Positions 53,296 to 62,615 are shown, counted from the stretch's first letter. The stretch: 64,000 nt of DNA from Paenibacillus sp. FSL H8-0079 (GCF_037991315.1 NZ_CP150300.1:5580001-5644000), one strand, 5' to 3'. Made by a program: numbers and translations. The notes: generated by a model not told the origin, from the letters alone.

Positions 53296-54462
53296 ATGAA
53301 AATTACCGGAGACCAGATGCTGGTCAAAAAAATAAATAAGTCGATCGTGCTGGATACGATCCGGCGGCATGCCCCTCTTTCCCGCGCGCGCGTGTCTGAA
53401 CTAACAGGCCTCAACAAAGCAACGGTTTCCAACCTTGTAGCCGATCTGATTAACGATGAACTCTTGGAGGAGATTGGCCCTGGAGAATCCAGTGGCGGAC
53501 GTAAACCACTCATGTTACTGTTTCGAGGGACATCGGGATATGCTGTTGGACTGGAACTCAGTGTAACCCACTTGAAAGGTGTACTGACGGATCTGGAAGG
53601 TCACGTCATCACAGAGTATGCCGTTATCTTGGAACATCATGATGTATCCTCTGTCCTGGAGCAATTGAAATTGGCGGCAAAGCAACTCATTGAAGCAGCT
53701 CCTCCTTCCCCTCATGGTGTCATCGGCATTGGCATCGGAGTGCCTGGCATGGTTGATGAGGCAGGAACGGTCCTGTTTGCACCCAACTTGGGGTGGGAGA
53801 AGGTAGCACTGCGCTCCATGCTTGAAGAAGAATTCCAACTACCTGTAACTATCGATAATGAAGCCAATGCTGGCGCTCATGGAGAGTTGAATTTTGGAGC
53901 AGGCATCGGTGTTCGTCATATGATCTATATCAGTGCAGGCATGGGAATTGGTTCAGGCATCATGGTAGATGGTGAATTATACAAAGGAGCGTGGGGCTAT
54001 GCTGGGGAAACTGGCCATATGTCCATTGAAGCGGAAGGTCTGCCCTGCTCCTGCGGTAATCGTGGATGCTGGGAGTTATATGCATCGGAAAAAGCCTACG
54101 AGCATCCGGATCATCAGCTAAACTTACCTGCTCATACCACACGAGAGCTTATTCATTATGCGGAGCAAGGCGACGAGGCTGTTCAGGCATTATACGACAC
54201 AATCGGGCGCAAACTGGGGATTGGCATTACCAACATCGTGAACAGTTTCAACCCGGAACGCATTATCATTGGTGGCCCGCTCTCTGAAGCAGGTCCCTGG
54301 ATTGAAACGGCGTTAAAACAAGTTGTTGAGGAGCGTACGTTACCTTATCACCGCCGCAGTTTGCAGATTGAGTGGGCAGCTCTAGGTAGCCGTTCCACCC
54401 GTGTTGGTGCCGCTTACTCTGCGATTTCCCAATTTCTAGGAAGAATAAGGGTTTCCGTCTAA
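53296..54462 (+). CDS. xylR: Xylose operon repressor XylR (ROK family)
   Basis: A 388-residue ROK-family repressor. A winged helix (about 15-70) contains RARVSELTGLNKATVSNLVADL as the recognition helix region and GGRKPLML. The sugar-kinase-like domain has the ROK zinc motif CSCGNRGCWE near 254-263 preceded by GHMSIE, and GIGITNIVNSFNPERIIIGGPL near 315. It binds DNA in the absence of xylose. AGGAG lies about 12 bases before the ATG. It is divergent from xylA. Confidence 0.93.
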   Translation: MKITGDQMLVKKINKSIVLDTIRRHAPLSRARVSELTGLNKATVSNLVADLINDELLEEIGPGESSGGRKPLMLLFRGTSGYAVGLELSVTHLKGVLTDLEGHVITEYAVILEHHDVSSVLEQLKLAAKQLIEAAPPSPHGVIGIGIGVPGMVDEAGTVLFAPNLGWEKVALRSMLEEEFQLPVTIDNEANAGAHGELNFGAGIGVRHMIYISAGMGIGSGIMVDGELYKGAWGYAGETGHMSIEAEGLPCSCGNRGCWELYASEKAYEHPDHQLNLPAHTTRELIHYAEQGDEAVQALYDTIGRKLGIGITNIVNSFNPERIIIGGPLSEAGPWIETALKQVVEERTLPYHRRSLQIEWAALGSRSTRVGAAYSAISQFLGRIRVSV

Positions 54463-54608
54463 TAACAGATGAAAATTGACATCATTTTGCCCCATTTCCT
54501 CCCTTTTTGTTAAAGAAATCCAGATGTATAATGGGGTTATGTGATTTTTGTCATGGCTATGTGAATGCAGCTGTGTTAATTCCGATAACGAAACGGAGTG
54601 AAAAAAGC

Positions 54609-54806
54609 GTGACCTACGTGGATACTTCAGATATCTCGGCGCAAATGTTTGTCACCGTACTCCTGTTCCTGATTGTGCTTGCGCCCCTGTTCAGCCTTGG
54701 CATACTCCGATTGTTTCAGAGCAAAAAGAAGGCTGGTTTCATGTACATGCTGTCAGGATTGCTGGTGTATGTTGTATTTCAGACTTTCATGAGTATTTTT
54801 TTCTAG
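54609..54806 (+). CDS. 65-residue membrane protein, unknown
   Basis: A small protein with two membrane helices (about 11-30 and 44-62), a short basic loop (QSKKKAG) between them and an Asp-rich start. GGAG lies 9 bases before GTG 54609; the frame upstream to 54507 has no binding site and a cysteine-rich, non-protein-like composition, so a GTG start is proposed. It is 146 bases downstream of xylR on the same strand and is followed by a strong terminator. I do not recognise a family. Confidence 0.68.
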   Translation: MTYVDTSDISAQMFVTVLLFLIVLAPLFSLGILRLFQSKKKAGFMYMLSGLLVYVVFQTFMSIFF

Positions 54807-54828
54807 ATAAAATAGTTTAATTAAATGC

Positions 54829-54902
54829 AAAATCCCCTTTCGCAGTAATTCCTGGAGTTCATGTTACCATGTGCTCCTAATTACAGCAGTAAGGGGATTT
54901 TT
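54829..54902. terminator. Long bidirectional terminator
   Basis: AAAATCCCCTT (54829-54839) pairs with AAGGGGATTTTT (54891-54902); inner arms CAGTAATTCCTGGAG and CTCCTAATTACAG extend the stem. It serves the 65-residue gene (+) and the lipoprotein gene (-). Confidence 0.85.
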
Positions 54903-54923
54903 CACGTTACCTGTGTTAGATCA

Positions 54924-55940
54924 CTACTTTTTAGACTTCTCCAGAGCGCGTTCTTCCATCATGTCGACAATATCCTGAATCTGACCCATGACGGAAATTG
55001 GATCTGAAAAGTAAAATTTATAGCCATCAATTTCGTACAACTCATTGTTTTTGACTGCGTCTAACGTTCCCCACAGCGGATCGCTCGCATAGTCAAATGA
55101 TTCCGCTTTGGCATCTACGGCCATAAACACACGATCACCGGCGTATTTCTCCACAATCTCGCTTGAGATTGTAGCCCAACCCACGTTCGGATCAATTTCG
55201 TTTTTTACATTTTCGTTCATGGGAATATCCAATTCACCATGGATACCTCTGCCTGTATACGCATTACCGTAGAGTGTAATGTTCTTGACAATTCCCCCGT
55301 CAAAGACCGTAGCAGTTTCTCCCTCTTTGATAATGCCGCTCAAACGGTCCTTGGCTGAAGCCAGATTCTTTTCAAACTGGACAAGCCATGCTGATGCTTC
55401 CGCCTCTTTGCCAAGTATGACGCCAAGTTCCTTAACCTGATCACGAACCGGTGCCGAGTTTTCCAGATAGACGGTTGGTGCAATTTTGGAATAAGCCTCG
55501 TAACTTTTAGCATCCCCTGTAACAATTAGATCCGGATTCAGACCCGTGATTGCTTCCAGATTGTCCGAAACATCCTCAATACCGGAGACTTGTTCCTCCA
55601 AATACGGATTTTGCATGAACAGGCCATTACTACCGACCGGCTTAACGTTCAATGCCAGAATATGCCCCAAAAAGAAGTCCGTTACGACACGCTCCGGATT
55701 AGCTGGCACTTCGACCTCACCCATGGATGTGCTCACTTTACGTGTTGTCGCTTGGACATTTTCATTTGTATTATTTTCGCTTGAACTGTTTACTTGGGAA
55801 GTTGGTGCTTCCGATTGAGCTGTACTTCCATCTCCTGTTGCAGCCCCTGTATTCCCTGAAGAACCGCCACTGCATGCACTTAACAGCAACCCAAAAGCCA
55901 TCAGCAAAGCCATCGGGACTCTCTTTATATTTCTTAACAT
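54924..55940 (-). CDS. Iron-siderophore ABC transporter substrate-binding lipoprotein (internal start)
   Basis: A 338-residue product starting at ATG 55940, with GGAGGG (55955-55950) 9 bases upstream. The signal peptide ends in the lipobox LSAC with C23, and a Ser/Thr/Asn-rich linker follows (to about 75). The periplasmic-binding-protein domain of the FhuD/FepB type comprises PERVVTDFFLGHILAL near 93, GLNPDLIVTGDAK near 145, and a C-terminal lobe ending QIQDIVDMMEERALEKSKK. It should bind ferric siderophore on the cell surface. A Fur box immediately upstream indicates iron repression. No permease or ATPase gene is adjacent, so the transporter must be encoded elsewhere. Confidence 0.8.
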   Translation of the reverse strand: MLRNIKRVPMALLMAFGLLLSACSGGSSGNTGAATGDGSTAQSEAPTSQVNSSSENNTNENVQATTRKVSTSMGEVEVPANPERVVTDFFLGHILALNVKPVGSNGLFMQNPYLEEQVSGIEDVSDNLEAITGLNPDLIVTGDAKSYEAYSKIAPTVYLENSAPVRDQVKELGVILGKEAEASAWLVQFEKNLASAKDRLSGIIKEGETATVFDGGIVKNITLYGNAYTGRGIHGELDIPMNENVKNEIDPNVGWATISSEIVEKYAGDRVFMAVDAKAESFDYASDPLWGTLDAVKNNELYEIDGYKFYFSDPISVMGQIQDIVDMMEERALEKSKK

Positions 55941-56903
55941 TTCATCAGACCCTCCATCTAAATATTGATAATAATTATCATTATCATATGAAGGAATATA
56001 ACATGGACCTGAAGAGCCAACAATATAATTTCTTCCTGCTGAAGATGTAACATCTTCCTCTACGCATTGCTTACGATACTTCTGCGGGGAAATTCCCATA
56101 TACTTTTTGAAGGCGTTGCTGAAATAGTACGCATCCTGATACCCAATAGCCGACGCAATCATTCGTAAGGGAAGCTTTGTTTCGGCCAATAGCTTGCATG
56201 CTTTTTGCATACGTAAACGGATTAGACAGTCAATCGGTCCACGATTAAGCACTTGTTTGAAACAATTCGAGAGATGGCCCGGACTCCGCCCCATTGCTGC
56301 CGCCAAAGAGTCCAACGTATGCGGTTTTGCATAGTTCTGCAACAGGTACTCCAGAGTCTGTATGACCAACTCGACGGGGCTGCTTACTTTTACGACCAGA
56401 GGCTGTAGATAGTACTGCTCCACCAGGTAATAAACCCATTGATAGAACGATGCTTTGAGTTGAAGTGGTACCGAAAGTGCCTCCTGCTGCTGGACCTCTA
56501 ACATACGATCTGCAATCTCATATAACATCATTGGCTGCGTTAGTATCACGCGGTATGTAACGTGAGTTGGATATCTGCGTTCGTCTACAAACATCGGCTC
56601 ATCGCCGTACGATGGTCCCCGTTCTGCTTTATACGAAATCAATATATACTCCGCTCCGTCTGAACCTGCGTTAACTTCAAACAGACTTTTGGGAGGTGCG
56701 TGAATAATCTCAAAAGGATTAATGGAATAGGTCTTCTGATTGAGCAGTACCAGCACGTTCCCTCTTTTCATACAGAAAAAACTGCTCAACTGTACCGTGA
56801 ATAATGTTCTTTCCCCCTTTGCAAGGGTAACTCTTTCAACATGGATATCTCGTATACTCGCCTGTTCCCAGAAGCGAAAATGCTCCTGCTGATCTATAAT
56901 CAT
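54924..56903 (-). CDS. AraC-family regulator in frame with siderophore-binding lipoprotein
   Basis: One uninterrupted frame of 659 codons. Residues 1-150 look like an AraC cupin-type sensor, and about 175-280 is an AraC HTH pair (LDSLAAAMGRSPGHLSNCFKQ and MIASAIGYQDAYYFSNAFKKYMGISPQKYRKQ). Residues 285-321 are low quality and are translated from a Fur box and a ribosome binding site. From 322 a complete lipoprotein begins, with its own signal peptide. An AraC protein normally ends near KYRKQ, so the missing stop may be a mutation, a sequencing error, or a real fusion like Bacillus Btr. Btr, however, has no signal peptide at the junction, which argues for two products. The reading frame itself is certain; its expression as one protein is not. 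Confidence 0.75.
   Translation of the reverse strand: MIIDQQEHFRFWEQASIRDIHVERVTLAKGERTLFTVQLSSFFCMKRGNVLVLLNQKTYSINPFEIIHAPPKSLFEVNAGSDGAEYILISYKAERGPSYGDEPMFVDERRYPTHVTYRVILTQPMMLYEIADRMLEVQQQEALSVPLQLKASFYQWVYYLVEQYYLQPLVVKVSSPVELVIQTLEYLLQNYAKPHTLDSLAAAMGRSPGHLSNCFKQVLNRGPIDCLIRLRMQKACKLLAETKLPLRMIASAIGYQDAYYFSNAFKKYMGISPQKYRKQCVEEDVTSSAGRNYIVGSSGPCYIPSYDNDNYYQYLDGGSDEMLRNIKRVPMALLMAFGLLLSACSGGSSGNTGAATGDGSTAQSEAPTSQVNSSSENNTNENVQATTRKVSTSMGEVEVPANPERVVTDFFLGHILALNVKPVGSNGLFMQNPYLEEQVSGIEDVSDNLEAITGLNPDLIVTGDAKSYEAYSKIAPTVYLENSAPVRDQVKELGVILGKEAEASAWLVQFEKNLASAKDRLSGIIKEGETATVFDGGIVKNITLYGNAYTGRGIHGELDIPMNENVKNEIDPNVGWATISSEIVEKYAGDRVFMAVDAKAESFDYASDPLWGTLDAVKNNELYEIDGYKFYFSDPISVMGQIQDIVDMMEERALEKSKK
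55967..55985 (-). promoter_or_regulatory. Fur box
   Basis: On the minus strand GATAATGATAATTATTATC differs at one of 19 positions from the Fur consensus GATAATGATAATCATTATC. It lies 27 bases before the lipoprotein start and inside the longer AraC frame. Confidence 0.88.
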
Positions 56904-57031
56904 GCTGCTTGTTCACCTCAATTGTGCTCTGCGACTTAAGAAAAGGATATCGCACTTCTGTATATTGGACAATTCCGAATTATGCTTGCGAGCAGATAGC
57001 AATCCGTCCGATTCACTCAGCGAAAACGCAC

Positions 57032-57064
57032 AAAAAACCGTACCCAATCGGGTACGGTTCTTTC
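57032..57064 (-). terminator. Terminator of trxB-glutaredoxin operon
   Basis: AACCGTACCC pairs perfectly with GGGTACGGTT around AATC; on the minus strand TTTTTTG follows. Confidence 0.9.
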
Positions 57065-57150
57065 TATATCCTAACGGCTCGCGAAAACCGGAATTGCATA
57101 TGAATCGAATCTCTCTTTCATCACATGATGATTCAGATGATCAGCCTGAT

Positions 57151-57381
57151 TTAAGCGTCCAATGCTTTAGCGAATTGGGTTTTGTTCATACCCAGGATGC
57201 GATGTTCACCAATAACAGTCAAAGGCACGGCACGTACACCCATGTCCCATACTTGTTGTGCGAATTCGTCGCTAGTTTCGATGTTGCGCTCTTCATAAGC
57301 GATGCCTTTGTCAGCCAAGAACGTTTTTACGGATTTGCAGTTCGGGCAGTTCGTTGATGTATATAAAATTACGTTTTCCAT
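57151..57381 (-). CDS. Glutaredoxin-like (NrdH-type) thiol-redox protein
   Basis: A 76-residue thioredoxin-fold protein with active site C12-P-N-C15 (TSTNCPNCKSVK), the cis-proline block VRAVPLTVIGE near 50 and GMNKTQFAKAL at the end. These fit glutaredoxin/NrdH/YruB-like proteins. It starts 62 bases after trxB on the same strand with no terminator between them, so thioredoxin reductase is its probable electron donor, as for NrdH. AGGTG precedes the ATG. Confidence 0.88.
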   Translation of the reverse strand: MENVILYTSTNCPNCKSVKTFLADKGIAYEERNIETSDEFAQQVWDMGVRAVPLTVIGEHRILGMNKTQFAKALDA

Positions 57382-57443
57382 GTTTAATTCACCTCATATG
57401 TTTTTTTATTAATCTATCGTTTGGTTGGAATCAGCTCATTCTA

Positions 57444-58385
57444 TTACAGAACAACTGCGCTGTGCTCCAAGCTTTCAATGTATTTCTCTGTGTCCATGGC
57501 AGCCATACATCCGCTACCTGCAGCTGTAATCGCTTGTTTGTAGCGAGTATCCTGAACGTCACCACATGCGAATACGCCTGGGATATTTGTCTCGGATGTA
57601 CCCGGTGTAGTCAGGATATAACCGTGTTCGTCCGTTGTAACTTGACCACCGAGGAATCCAGTGTTCGGTGTGTGACCAATGGCTACGAATACGCCGCTTG
57701 CCGGGATCACTTCTTCTTCACCTGTCTCGTTGTTCAACACTTTCAGACCTGTTACGCCGTTGTCGCCAGCAAGTACTTCGAGTGGTGTACGGTTCAAAGC
57801 CATCTCTACTTTTTCGTTGCTGCGTGCACGATCCTGCATAATTTTGGAGCCACGCAGTTCTTCACGACGGTGTACCAGGGTTACTTTGGAACCGAAACGG
57901 GACAGGAAGCTTGCTTCCTCAAGGGCAGAGTCGCCACCGCCGATGACGATGATCTCTTTGTTACGGAAGAAGAATCCATCACATGTTGCACATGTGCTGA
58001 CACCGCGGCCCACATTCGTTTCTTCCCCGGGAATACCCAGGTATTTAGCAGATGCGCCTGTAGACAGAATCAATGTTTCGGATACGAGTTCACCCATACC
58101 TTCAACTTGAATCTTGAATGGACGCTCGCTCATGTCGATGTTGTTCACCCAACCTGTGCGGAATTCAGCACCGAAGCGCTCAGCTTGTTTACGCATGTTA
58201 TCCATCAGTTCAGGACCCATAATGCCATCAGGGAAACCTGGGAAGTTCTCCACTTCAGTCGTTGTTGTCAATTGACCACCAGGTTGTGGACCTTCAATAA
58301 CGAGCGGGTTCAAGTTGGCACGTGCCAGATAGATTGCTGCTGTCAGCCCTGCAGGGCCTGTTCCAATAATAATTGATTTATACAT
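57444..58385 (-). CDS. trxB: Thioredoxin-disulfide reductase
   Basis: A 313-residue flavoprotein. It has the FAD site IIGTGPAGLTAAIYLARA at residues 6-23, redox pair C132-A-T-C135 in STCATCDGFFF, the NADPH site VIGGGDSALEEA near 150, and the second FAD block GVFACGDVQD near 275. It reduces thioredoxin-type proteins with NADPH. GGGGGAGGA lies before the ATG. Followed by the glutaredoxin-like gene. Confidence 0.95.
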   Translation of the reverse strand: MYKSIIIGTGPAGLTAAIYLARANLNPLVIEGPQPGGQLTTTTEVENFPGFPDGIMGPELMDNMRKQAERFGAEFRTGWVNNIDMSERPFKIQVEGMGELVSETLILSTGASAKYLGIPGEETNVGRGVSTCATCDGFFFRNKEIIVIGGGDSALEEASFLSRFGSKVTLVHRREELRGSKIMQDRARSNEKVEMALNRTPLEVLAGDNGVTGLKVLNNETGEEEVIPASGVFVAIGHTPNTGFLGGQVTTDEHGYILTTPGTSETNIPGVFACGDVQDTRYKQAITAAGSGCMAAMDTEKYIESLEHSAVVL

Positions 58386-58641
58386 GTATAGTTCCTCCCC
58401 CGGGTTCTACAAAAAGGTTAGGCCCTCCGGCATCAAAAGCTTATGCTTTTGCATACACTAGAACGAAAAGCCTACATCATGTCCACAAGACCTGCCTATG
58501 TAATGACAATTGCCCTATGCAGAAACGGAATTCTAATTTATAATCATTCTAATCTGTTGTTCATTATGATCTCTTTTATGTACGGTGTCAATGCTCGGCA
58601 GCGATTATGAAGAAGTCTTCATCAGGAGGGAAAATGGAAGC

Positions 58642-59373
58642 ATGAACGATGCACTCATTGGCAGTTTTATATCAGCCATGTCTACCGGCCTAGGGGCCGT
58701 ACCGATTCTATTTATGCGCAAGATATCGCACCGTCTGCGTGATATCCTGCTGGCATACGCCGCAGGTATTATGACCTCGGCCTCGGTGTATAATCTCATT
58801 CCCGAAGCGCTTGGCCAATCAAACCTCTTTGTACTCGCATTTGGTATTATGCTTGGTAGCCTGGTGCTATTGGTGCTGGAGATGAAGATTCCACACGTCG
58901 ATCTGGAGAACCCCGAGAAAATGCCTTTTAAAATTGAAGCCAAAGCTTTCATGATTATTGCAGCCATCACCATGCATAACCTGCCGGAAGGGTTATCGGT
59001 TGGAGTCAGCTATGCAAGCTCGGATGAGAATCTGGGCAATCTCATTGCCTTCTCCATCGGATTGCAGAATGCGCCGGAAGGATTCCTGGTGGCCCTCTTT
59101 CTCGTGAACCAGAACATTGGCCGCTTCAAAGCGCTGGGTATTGCCACCCTGACCGGAGCGGTAGAGATTATTACAGCTATGATTGGTTACACCTTAAGTA
59201 GTCTCGTATCCGGTCTTGTCCCTTATGGTCTGGCTTTTGCAGCAGGTGCGATGATGTTCATCGTCTATAAGGAACTCATTCCCGAGAGTCACGGTGATGG
59301 CAATGCACGTGTGGCGACCATTTCGTTTTTACTCGGACTCATCACGATGATCGGTCTGACCGAACTGTTCTGA
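58642..59373 (+). CDS. ZIP-family metal transporter
   Basis: A 243-residue membrane protein with eight hydrophobic segments. Helix 4 carries the ZIP metal motif TMHNLPEGLSVG and helix 5 LQNAPEGFLVAL, both with the paired His/Glu or Asn/Glu ligands. A short acidic loop between helices 3 and 4 (HVDLENPEK) stands in place of the usual His-rich loop. This matches ZupT-like importers of Zn, Fe or Mn. The frame opens at 58585, but AGGAGGG at 58624-58630 serves ATG 58642. An out-of-frame ATG at 58634 gives only a three-codon peptide that ends over the true start (ATGA). Confidence 0.88.
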   Translation: MNDALIGSFISAMSTGLGAVPILFMRKISHRLRDILLAYAAGIMTSASVYNLIPEALGQSNLFVLAFGIMLGSLVLLVLEMKIPHVDLENPEKMPFKIEAKAFMIIAAITMHNLPEGLSVGVSYASSDENLGNLIAFSIGLQNAPEGFLVALFLVNQNIGRFKALGIATLTGAVEIITAMIGYTLSSLVSGLVPYGLAFAAGAMMFIVYKELIPESHGDGNARVATISFLLGLITMIGLTELF

Positions 59374-59429
59374 TTGCAGAATGTATACTTACAGTACAAC
59401 TAATAAGACACCCTTATAAGCACAACATA

Positions 59430-59473
59430 AAGAACCCGAGCGAACAGTCCAAGACTGTCGACCGGGTTCTTTG
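59430..59473. terminator. Bidirectional terminator
   Basis: AAAGAACCCG (59430-59439) pairs with CGGGTTCTTT (59463-59472), with an inner ACAGTC/GACTGT stem. It lies between the convergent ZIP (+) and hydrolase (-) genes. Confidence 0.87.
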
Positions 59474-59542
59474 TTTAGCCACAAATGAAGATTCCATGAA
59501 ATTACTGGGATTGTCTGTATGGGGCATTATGCCCCTACATGA

Positions 59543-60352
59543 TCAAGATTGAATAAATCGGATCAGTTCCGAATTGAATTTCTCCAATTCATCATAGAAT
59601 GCGCCATGACCACTCTCTTCAAAAGCAATCAATTGCGATGAAGCGATGCCTTGGTGCATCTGCTCAGCGAATTCGAACGGACAGATCTCATCCTTTTTCC
59701 CGTGCAAAATAGCTGTCGGCACCTGAATCGAACTCAGTTCATCACGCAAGTCCTCATCCCGCAACGCAATTGCACTGCGAATGGTACCATAGGATGAAGC
59801 TTCCATGCCTAGTGCATGGAACCAATCCATGAATGGCTGGCTGTGTTCCTTCGCGAAGAACATGCCGCCAAACGTCTCCAGCAACTTCGGACGATCTGCG
59901 AAGATCGGCTCAATAATCTGCTCGTTCAGCTGCTCCGGAGTCAATCCATACGGATATCCTTCGCGCTGTGTGAACACAGGTGCTGCCGCAGATAACAAGG
60001 CCAGCTTGGATACACCATGTCCCTTATGACGAGCCATATAATGTACTGCAATCGCTCCACCCATGGAGAACCCTGCGAGTACAGCGTCTGTCAGCTCCAG
60101 ATCATCAATAACGGCACGGACATCGTCTGCCATACGATCATAATCATACCCGGTGGAAGGCTTATCCGATAAGCCATATCCTCTAAAATCTATCGCAATG
60201 GCACGAATGCCATGGTTCGGAAGTACGTTCAACTGATATTCAAACATTTTATAATTAACAGGCCAGCCGTGCAAAAAGACAACCGGGGTTCCTTCACCAA
60301 TATCTTCAACATATACTTTCACATTCGGTTCCACTTGTACATAACGTCCCAT
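59543..60352 (-). CDS. Alpha/beta hydrolase, haloperoxidase/arylesterase-like
   Basis: A 269-residue cytoplasmic protein. FLHGWPVNYKMF near 26-37 is typical of the non-heme haloperoxidase/arylesterase group, and AIDFRGYGLSDKP near 53, nucleophile GFSMGG with S96, the acidic residue in HGKKDEICP and H in EESGHGAFYDE complete the triad. There is no signal peptide. It ends at the bidirectional terminator and has 132 bases to the metal ATPase stop, so the two may share a transcript from the ATPase promoter. Substrate unknown. Confidence 0.87.
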   Translation of the reverse strand: MGRYVQVEPNVKVYVEDIGEGTPVVFLHGWPVNYKMFEYQLNVLPNHGIRAIAIDFRGYGLSDKPSTGYDYDRMADDVRAVIDDLELTDAVLAGFSMGGAIAVHYMARHKGHGVSKLALLSAAAPVFTQREGYPYGLTPEQLNEQIIEPIFADRPKLLETFGGMFFAKEHSQPFMDWFHALGMEASSYGTIRSAIALRDEDLRDELSSIQVPTAILHGKKDEICPFEFAEQMHQGIASSQLIAFEESGHGAFYDELEKFNSELIRFIQS

Positions 60353-60484
60353 ATTTCACAGCTCCCTTAGTATCGAATCATCTCTTCGAATCATTACCCG
60401 CTGACTCAAGGTTCAAACGTGAGCCGTTCAACCAGCCGCATGCTACCAGCAAAACCAATTAACCATTTTCCTCTCCATGTCTGA

Positions 60485-62497
60485 TTACCGTAGCAGTCTA
60501 AGCCCATTCAGAATAACCAGAATTGTACTTCCTTCATGACCTATCACACCCAGAGGCAATGCGACGTCTTGGAGGAAGTTACCAGCAATTAAGGCCAAAA
60601 TAACGGTGATGGCAAAAAACATATTTTGTTTCACCGTGCGCTGTGCTCGACGAGCCTGCCCAATCACCCAAGCGATCTCTTCAATGTTATCGTTCATTAA
60701 TACCGCATCGGCGACCTCCAGTGCAGTTCCGCTGCCGGACAATCCCATCCCCATACCCACAGTAGCTGCCGCAAGGGCGGGTGCATCATTGACACCATCC
60801 CCTACCATCAGCACAGGACCATACTGTTTGCGGAGTGCTTGTACCTGCTTCACCTTATCTCCAGGCAGCAAGTCTGCATAGATCATGCTTACTCCTGTTT
60901 CACGCGCAATCACAGAAGCAGATCTGGCCCGATCACCTGTTAACATGGCAACTTGTACACCCATCGCTTCAAGCTTCTTCACTGCAGCTACTGCCTGTGG
61001 CCTTACGGTATCCCGCATGGCGATCAGCCCGACTAATTCACCATCAGCCATAACAACGGATACGGTTTTGCCCTCCCCCTCAAGACGGGAGCGTACAACG
61101 CCCCACTCAGAAGATGCCTTCACATGGTTAGCACCATGCTCATCTGGATCAACGTTGCTGTCTTTCATCTCCTCTGACTGCATCGATTCCATTACATCTG
61201 TTTTGCCAATGCTCCAGACCACATCGTTTACAGTTCCTTCGATGCCCCAGCCTGTTAAAGCCTGTACGTGCTCCGCTTCCTGAAGTGTGATGTTCTCCTT
61301 GTTCGCCTGATCTACGATGGCACGAGCCAAAGGATGCATGGAGAGGTTCTCAATCGCCGCTATTGCACCTAACAGCTGGACGCGATCTACATGTTCAGAC
61401 GTAATAATATCGGTGACTTGCGGGGTGCCCATGGTCAATGTACCTGTCTTGTCAAAAGCCACGACCCGCGTCCGAGCCATATTCTCCATATGGGCACCTC
61501 CCTTAAAGAGAATGCCCCGGCGGGCGCTGCTGGACATCGCGGACAGCATGACAGGCATAATCGAAGACACTAATGCACAAGGCGAAGCCACAACTAGAAA
61601 TACCATCGCTTTGTAAAATGCCTCATTCCATGTCCAGCCAAGCAGCAGTGGAGTTCCTGCAATGACAAGTAAGGTCACCCCTACAACAATACGTGCGTAA
61701 ATCCCTTCAAACCGCTCCATAAAACGCTGGGAATCCGGCACTTCCGCCTGCGCTTCCTCCACCATTTTAATGATTTTGCCAAACAGTGACCCTTCAGCCG
61801 ATTTTGTGACCTCTACGTATATTGCACCCTCCCCGTTTACCGTACCTGCATAGACTTCATCCCCCGCAACTTTGTCCACAGGCAGGGATTCTCCAGTGAT
61901 GGACGACTGATTGATAAAAGAATTCCCCCGGTACACCACGCCATCTGCTGGGATCAATTCTCCCGGTTTGACCAACAGCAGATCACCAGATTGCAGATCA
62001 TCAATAGCCACGAGATTCATCTGTCCTTCCTCAATACGCAGTGCAGTCTCTGGCTTCAGCGCCAGCAACGATGAGATATCCTTATGACTGCGCTCTGTCG
62101 CGTAACTTTCCAATGCACCACTGAGTGCAAAAATAAAGATCAGCATCGCACCTTCGTTCCAGTAACCAATGGCTGCTGCCCCGAGCGATGCGGCAATCAT
62201 CAGCAGGTTTACATCCAGATCACGGTCCTTGACCAGTGTCTCGATGCCTTCCTTCGCTTTGGTCCAACCGCCAACGGCATACGCCACAATGTAGAGCATG
62301 ATGGATAAGGTACCAAAATACGGTGCAGTTCCCCAAGCAATCAGCATCAATAGCCCGCTGCCCAATGCAGATTGCATCTCTTTATTCTGCAACATGGCTC
62401 GAAAATCAGGCTTGCGCCCCCGGTTTGGGCCTGGTGTTTGGGATGAGCGCTGTTCTGCTTGTTTCTGTCTGTGTAGTGGTTGATGTATCGCTTGCAT
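60485..62497 (-). CDS. P1B-4-type heavy-metal-transporting P-type ATPase
   Basis: A 670-residue P-type ATPase without an N-terminal metal-binding domain. The membrane motif is SPC (about 305-307, in VVASPCALV) and the last helices carry GHEGSTILVILNGLRLLR; SPC plus HEGS/GT defines the P1B-4 group. TGES near 202, phosphorylated D349 in DKTGTLT, SMHPLA and GDGVNDAPAL are complete. Known P1B-4 pumps export Fe(II), Co(II) or Zn, such as Bacillus PfeT (formerly ZosA). A Fur-type box about 180 bases upstream supports ferrous iron. AAAGGAAC precedes; ATG 62497 is preferred to GTG 62506. A Glu/Asp/His-rich insertion (about 445-470) lies in the nucleotide domain. Confidence 0.9.
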   Translation of the reverse strand: MQAIHQPLHRQKQAEQRSSQTPGPNRGRKPDFRAMLQNKEMQSALGSGLLMLIAWGTAPYFGTLSIMLYIVAYAVGGWTKAKEGIETLVKDRDLDVNLLMIAASLGAAAIGYWNEGAMLIFIFALSGALESYATERSHKDISSLLALKPETALRIEEGQMNLVAIDDLQSGDLLLVKPGELIPADGVVYRGNSFINQSSITGESLPVDKVAGDEVYAGTVNGEGAIYVEVTKSAEGSLFGKIIKMVEEAQAEVPDSQRFMERFEGIYARIVVGVTLLVIAGTPLLLGWTWNEAFYKAMVFLVVASPCALVSSIMPVMLSAMSSSARRGILFKGGAHMENMARTRVVAFDKTGTLTMGTPQVTDIITSEHVDRVQLLGAIAAIENLSMHPLARAIVDQANKENITLQEAEHVQALTGWGIEGTVNDVVWSIGKTDVMESMQSEEMKDSNVDPDEHGANHVKASSEWGVVRSRLEGEGKTVSVVMADGELVGLIAMRDTVRPQAVAAVKKLEAMGVQVAMLTGDRARSASVIARETGVSMIYADLLPGDKVKQVQALRKQYGPVLMVGDGVNDAPALAAATVGMGMGLSGSGTALEVADAVLMNDNIEEIAWVIGQARRAQRTVKQNMFFAITVILALIAGNFLQDVALPLGVIGHEGSTILVILNGLRLLR

Positions 62498-62615
62498 ATG
62501 AATCACGTTCCTTTCGAATGATAGGTTTGCGGATAGTGATTGTGCTCCAGTTCCGCTTCCAGAAATGAAGTTGTATTGAGAATGAGAGCCATTGTTAATG
62601 CCCTAAAAATGACAT

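Noticed and set aside
54924..56903. Simple acceptance of a Btr-like AraC-binding-protein fusion
   Set aside because: A signal peptide with lipobox, a ribosome binding site and a Fur box lie at the junction, so the lipoprotein is likely made separately.
57354..58376. 340-codon plus-strand open frame
   Set aside because: Exact antisense of trxB, with cysteine-rich, protein-unlike composition; trxB has all expected motifs.
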